Shown one piece after another: positions 58,318 through 64,000 of a stretch of 64,000 nucleotides of DNA. Below the pieces are notes generated by a model that saw only the letters and a list, made by a program, of their open reading frames with translations, was not told the DNA's origin and made no database searches. Source of the stretch: Sitta carolinensis (lineage: Eukaryota; Chordata; Aves; Passeriformes; Sittidae); NCBI GenBank assembly GCA_032173965.1, contig JAVUNC010000019.1, positions 17,042,234 through 17,106,233 of the forward strand. Reading direction: 5' to 3'. Made by a program: the position numbers and the translations under genes. The stretch's first letter is position 1. The number at the start of each line of letters is the position of its first letter.

Positions 58318-61300
58318 AACACTGTTCTTTCTTGTCACCTGCTGCTGTGACCCCCATATCTGCTGAGGAGGAAAGGGACACATGGCACAAGCAGAGGACA
58401 GCTCTGCCTTCACAGGTACACGAGGAGCACACCCACACAGGCAGGGAGATCAGCAGCACCTTCTCCTCTCCCTGGAAAAGTGAGAGCATGCATGCCATGG
58501 GGACATTCCTGACTCCAGACAACCACCAGGGCAGAGAGAGGAGAAATGGATGCGTGGGGAAGAGCATAAGAATTGAACAGAAAAGGAAGGAACTAAGAGC
58601 AGGAAAAGAGACAGGAAGCAAGGCTGGGGTGTCTGGCACTGATGTGGGCTGAGACAGCATGACGAAGTGCCCGAGCAGACCAGCACAGCTCAATTCCAAA
58701 GGGATTTTACAGAGGGCCACATTTTCACCATGCTAGAAAAGAACAGTAGATAGTTTGAGAAAGCTGAAATGGAAATTATTTGGGATAGCACAGGCAAGGC
58801 TATTTTTAGAGATTATTCCAAGTATGAAGCTGGGTTCCCGCAATATGGCTGCAAAGGAAGAAACTGGGTGGAATAGACACTAAGAAAGACCAACAAAACA
58901 AAATGCTGGGGTCTGTGTGGGGGTGAAAAAGAGAGAAGTGGCAAGAACACAGCATTCCAGGCAAGGGCAGAGGGGGCATTTATTGTGGCAGCTCAGGATT
59001 GGGGATGGCAGGGCTCCTGGAGGTGAGGAGTTCAGTGTTGTCCCACACTGCAGACAGACCAACAGATAAATGGGGAAGAAGCCTGGAAAGGTGAGAGAAC
59101 TGATTCTAGACACAAGGGTGGAGGTGAAAGAAAGAGCAGTCTGTTTGGAAGCCACCAAATGCAGTGGGAATCAACAGATATAACCAGATAACAGATATAA
59201 CCATAAAAATTGATAAAGGGACCCTTGCAGAGACAGAGAGAAAATGTTTTGCCATTTGCACTGGCTGGGTGAACTGAAGAGTTCTCAAGTGGTGCTTAGC
59301 TACGGCTGCCACCATCCACTCTGGCCTCCTCCAGCTCAGTAACAAGTGGCACACAGGCTCAGGAAAGGCAGGGCCCATGAAAATAAACAGCATAGTCACA
59401 CCCAAAGCACAGCAGACCCCAGAGAAAGTGAAGGTAACATTTTTACATGTCTAAAACCAGCTTTGTCTTCATCACTGTTAAGCATTTCCAGCACGATAAT
59501 TAGCATTGCAAAGAATAAAAACTTGAGCCCAGCAGGCTTTTCCCATAAGAAAACTGGTCAGCGAGTTCAGACTGCTTTTTTTTTCCTGTCACATACCTAT
59601 TAAATGCTTCAGACTGTTTAATGTGATAAAAATGTCTAGACTGGTTTTTGACTGAAAGCTTAAGAAAGAGTGTTCTTTGCCCTTGGCTAGCAAACCCCTT
59701 GTAAGCACAATAATGTGAATGCTGTCCTTCTGCAGCCCACACTTGCTGCATACATCCATAAATCCATTGCAAGCATCTTCAAAAACCTTGAGATTTTAGA
59801 GGCTGACCCAGGGAAATGTGAAGCATATAGGTACAATATAGCATATATGTAAATACAGAGTTTCTTTGCAAGGAAAAATCTGCAGTTTATAATCAAACTA
59901 CAGGCTTTGCTAAGGAGAAGAAGATGACAGCACCTCTCACAACCCAGTTGACAAACCACCCCCCCCCCCAAAAATAACCAAAAATACTCTGCTGAAATTG
60001 ATGAAGAGCAAACCACTTTGCTGCAGCAGGCAGTAGAGTTTAGGCGAGGAATCCCAATGCGCACATTAAGAAAAGCTTTGCCACATGTGAGCCAGTGCAT
60101 TCAATGCTCTGTGGTCCCAAGTTGCCCTCAGTCTCCAGCAACTGTTTATTTTTGTGTAACAAAACTTCTAAAGTAATTATAATCACTCTAAACTTAGATG
60201 CGAGAACACAGTTTATTCTAAAAATACCTCTGGCAGTGAAATTACCCAGCTCAACTGGTCCACACCCTCCAGCCCTTTCTTTTTAGGGGCTTGAAATCTG
60301 CATCTCTGCAGTGGGCTGTGGTCAAGGAACAGGTGCATCTGAATTCTTGTCAGCATGTGTGACTTGCATGCTGAAAAATCAGCTGCATACCATGGAAAAA
60401 GCCTGAGCAGAAACACTATCCCTGGACACCACTCCGCGTGGCTGACTCCCGTAGGAAATGAAACTTGCCAAAGGAATTAATGGACCACGTGTTGTGACAG
60501 GAACATCACTCTGGCCCGCTCACAACTGGATTGGAAAATCATGTATCAAAGTCCCACTTCCCACCTTCCTGTACCCTATTTGTTCCCAAAGCAGTCCTAA
60601 CATCCTGAGGATGATTTTTTGTTTACAATGCTCTCACGATCCCCCTCCAAGACCCTAATTAACTCTTGTTCTTTGTGATTGGACCATAAAGAGCACTGCC
60701 AGTCAAAGGAGTAGAAAAAGAAACAACTCTGCAGGACAAGAACTCCTTGGGCTTGGGAATATCTATGGGAAGGCTGATCCAAAGGAAAAAATGGCACTTT
60801 TTCCATATCAAAAAACCATGGGCAAAAGAATTGGGACAGTAGAGGTATGGACCAACCACTGAGCATTTCTAGTTTCCATTCTCCTTTAGATACCATTTTT
60901 CCTGAGCAAGTCAGAGTATTTCCCCCTGTTAAAAGACTGTGGGTTTTCAGCATCACCAGGGAAGGTGATTTTATTGGCTTTGGAGCACTTGGGTACTATA
61001 CAACTACATTATACAGTGGAGAAGAGACCAAGCAAGATGTCACTGTCTAAAATGAATCTTCTGTGAAATAACGTGTACAAATTTAAAGCTTGCACACTGT
61101 GGGTTTGTTGTTCGCTTGCTTGCTTAAATATTAATTTAGGGTTTAGATCAAGAAATCTTTCCTTTTGTGAGCACTCTCCTGCAGTCATGGTTTCTGTACA
61201 GTCCATGTCCATGTCAGAGGGTGCTTTGCACAGGCATGGCATGGCTGAATTAAATCCCTTCTTTGCTCCATATATCTTCTTTGGGCATCTGAGTGAAAAG

Positions 61301-64000
61301 GCACATGGAAGGAAAAGGGACCAGGCCCAGGTGGTGTTTCCCTGGAAAGCCCCTGGCCATCCCCAGGAACATTGAGAGTGGTCTGCAAGTTTTTTGAGCT
61401 GAGCAGCTGGCAGCAGCCTCCTGAAGGCCAGCAGCCAGGCTGTGCTTACTGAGATACCAGGTTGCTGGCAAGGCTTTTTTTGGATGGGAGATAAAAGCAG
61501 CACAGGGAACAGAGAGGCTACTGCTTCTCCTGAAACAGCAGTGGCTGGCACAAAACTAGAAATAACAGATTTCATAGTTACAGCTTTCCCTTCCTAGGTT
61601 GTCTTTCTACTGTTTTTTTTGCAAAATCTCAATAGCATGGGCTCATTAAGGGTTAATCAATAATACTGCTCATTGCTGCATGCAAACTAACATGTGAGAA
61701 AGTGTGAGCTAACTGAGCCCACCCCTGAGTGTTCTTGATTAATCACATTAAGGCACAGATTAGCTCTGTAAACACGCAGGGGAGGGCACACCAGTGTCCC
61801 CAAATTGTTACCAGTGTACGCTGGAGACAATCCCACATGAGGGCAACCAGAGTAACCTCCTCCTTCCCTGCAGAAACCCCATGCAAACGCAGCACACAGC
61901 TGCTGCCTCAGAGTGCCAGCAAAACTGGGCCCCTCTGGAGCCATCAGGGGCAAGAAAAGGAACCAGTCCAGCTCCCTCACTGCAAAGAGCACTCCTGACC
62001 CCTTGCTTCTGCTTCCCTCGTGCTGACCCATTCCTGCGAGCCTGAGTGATCCCATCTCCAGCAGGTCACAGCTGTACACGGGTGGAAAGCTCCTGCTATT
62101 TCCTGCTGGTTTTGTGCAGTGACCAGGTCACACAGGAGTCACATCAATGCCAGAGCAAAGGATGGACTGGCAGCACAGACAGAACCGAGAGCTGCAAATT
62201 TCAGGTGCCAGCAAAATGTATCTCACACACACTCACAGGAAAGACCACTAGGATTTTGAAAACTGGCTGACCTTGAGAATAATTTCTCTCATCTTTGATG
62301 CTCTGCAGCCCATTTTGCCAGGACTCTTGGTCTAATCTCCCAATCCTAAAGCAAGTTTGCCACTTAAATTTTACAACATAATGAAAACTTGGCTTTAAGA
62401 TCTGGTTACAAAGCCATTTGGGAACTTGCTTAATGTAATGTTAAAAAGCAAACCCACAGCCAACAAGTACCATAGCTGGTAAGCTGAAACATTTTCAAGA
62501 GCCTTCTTATTTATATATTAATAAAACTCATTATTTATTAAGATATTTGATACAAAGAAACAGCAGAACTATTAAGCAGAACGAAGATGAAAAAAAAAAA
62601 TTTATTCTTTGTTTTTGAAGCTGTGGTTAAACAACTATCTGATCTTAAAATTCAGGATGGCAATACTTGAAAATCAGGTTGAATGCAAGATCCTGCAGGT
62701 GCTGGATGTGATAAGCAAGGAAACCCTGCTTTTCATTGGAAATCCAAATTCACACACAAGATAAGGAGGAATAAGTTACTCAGGCAAACCTATCACTGTG
62801 GCAGAACTATCAGATCTAGGAAACAAAGGCTGCTCTTTCAAGCTGTGTAATGGACAGTACTCCATTACAATTAAAGAAATCAAACTTCCTTTTGCTTTCA
62901 GACCCGGTCCTGACAGGCACAAGATAACATTATCTCTACCCAAACCTGCCTTTCTCAGTTGTGGCTGTGTTTTGGAGCAGAAGTAAGAAACCAGGATAGA
63001 AACCAGGTTGATACACCAAGATAAAAACTACCTAATCCAAAGCTAACAAAAAGGCCCAGCTGTAAACACAAGCTCCAGCCATGCTCCCTGAACCCTTCTG
63101 ATTTCATGTGCCACTAATTGAACTTGAGTTCCATCAGGCAATTCCATCAGCAATACTACACTGTAGAGGAAAGCCACCCACTCTGCAATCACACCTGCAG
63201 CTGGAGGCAAGGCATGCTCACACAGACATGCTTTACCACTGTACTCAATATTGTTTACAAAAATATTTTAAAAAAACAAACATGTGCTACGTATTTGAAG
63301 TTTCAGTAAATGTTTTAAACAAAAAAAACAAACAAAAAAAAGGTATAAAATTTAAGGGTTTTTAAGGTTTGGTTTGTTTTTCATACATGGATATTAAGAG
63401 ACTTCCCTTTTTTACCTGAATCAAGAGTACAGAAAATTCTTGGAGAATGTGATGCCTCACTTCACTATTCTGTTCACACAGAGAAATCCTCTGGCACGAA
63501 TTAAGTGATGTTGCCAGCTGGAACGAGGTGGTCCCTGAGTGCCAGTGCTGCTCCAAGACCAGGTGTACACGAGCCAGGAGCTGGGAGCAGGGAAGCAGCA
63601 GCTCAGCAATGTTTTCTTTGAGCCTTCAGCAGGCACTTTTACACTGTGCAGATGTGCCAGCCAGCTCTGAGCTCGGCTTTACCTGCTTTCTGGGGTGTCA
63701 GAACCACCACCTCACCACCAATCAGTGCCAGCTGATTTAGGCAGCTCCTCAGCCATACACAGCTCCCTGTTACTACAGCCAGGCTGCTCCCAGCTCATTT
63801 CTAGTGCTTGTAGGGATCCTGGCAATTTCTATCTGTTATGGTATGTAGGGCAGCCATCCCTTCTGCTGCACCACTCGTGTGAACGCTGCTTTGCTGTGCA
63901 TTTACAGCCACCATGTCATGTGGCCATGAATGCAATAGAATTTTCAGGTTGGCTGAAAGCCTTAAAATATCACAAAGCAATCAGAGATGATTTTAGACTT

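Larger units (their letters stand above)
50606..64000. other. Upstream DNA, no gene supported
   Basis: 13.4 kb beyond the CpG island. In vertebrates the neighbour on this side is normally PLCB1, but none of its exons are seen. Contents: poly-A runs, the pyrimidine tract, a CTC repeat, a C-run (59959-59969) and scattered short ORFs without homology or splice context. Distal enhancers or alternative 5' exons of PLCB4 could lie here. Confidence 0.7.

Noticed and set aside
61009..61575. 188-codon minus-strand ORF, the longest in the window
   Set aside because: No recognised domain, no splice context and low-complexity surroundings. One or two ORFs of this length are expected by chance in 64 kb read in six frames.
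50606..64000. 3' exons of PLCB1, the expected neighbour
   Set aside because: I looked for PLC beta C-terminal coiled-coil words on the minus strand and found none, so the neighbour is probably outside the window.

Overview
The window is vertebrate nuclear DNA, almost certainly from a bird and probably a songbird. The evidence is three CR1 LINE 3'-end fragments, two stretches resembling passerine endogenous-retrovirus LTRs, compact introns, and exons that translate to a close orthologue of mammalian phospholipase C beta 4. I see no bacterial, plasmid or phage features. The species assignment is inference.

The window holds the 5' half of one protein gene, PLCB4, on the minus strand. I rebuilt 23 coding exons from the ATG at 46858 down to 911. 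All have GT/AG splice borders and the reading frame is continuous, giving 718 codons. In order they encode the PH domain (exons 1-5), the EF-hand region (exons 6-10), the catalytic X half of the barrel (exons 11-14), the acidic X-Y linker including a 36-nt cassette microexon (exons 14-18), the Y half (exons 19-22) and the first residues of the C2 domain (exon 23). The rest of C2 and the C-terminal coiled coil lie beyond base 1. The catalytic residues His328, Asn329, Glu358, Asp360, His375 and Glu409 are all present, so the visible part looks functional.

Layout from the gene's 5' end: 50.6-64 kb is upstream DNA with no gene I can support. A CpG island at about 50.16-50.60 kb is the likely promoter and non-coding first exon. 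The 5' intron (46.9-50.2 kb) carries an LTR-like element with an internal tandem repeat. Exons 1-4 lie at 43-47 kb; exon 4 is flanked by two nearly identical 175-bp direct repeats. A 10.4-kb intron (32.8-43.2 kb) holds an LTR-like stretch, a CR1 copy, a G-rich tract and a 22-bp perfect palindrome. Exons 5-23 are spread over 0.9-32.8 kb.

No novel multi-gene system is evident. The observations most worth checking are the direct repeats around exon 4, the alternatively spliced linker microexon, two intronic RFX/X-box-like motifs, the palindromes and the LTR-internal repeat. Every other long ORF looks like chance.
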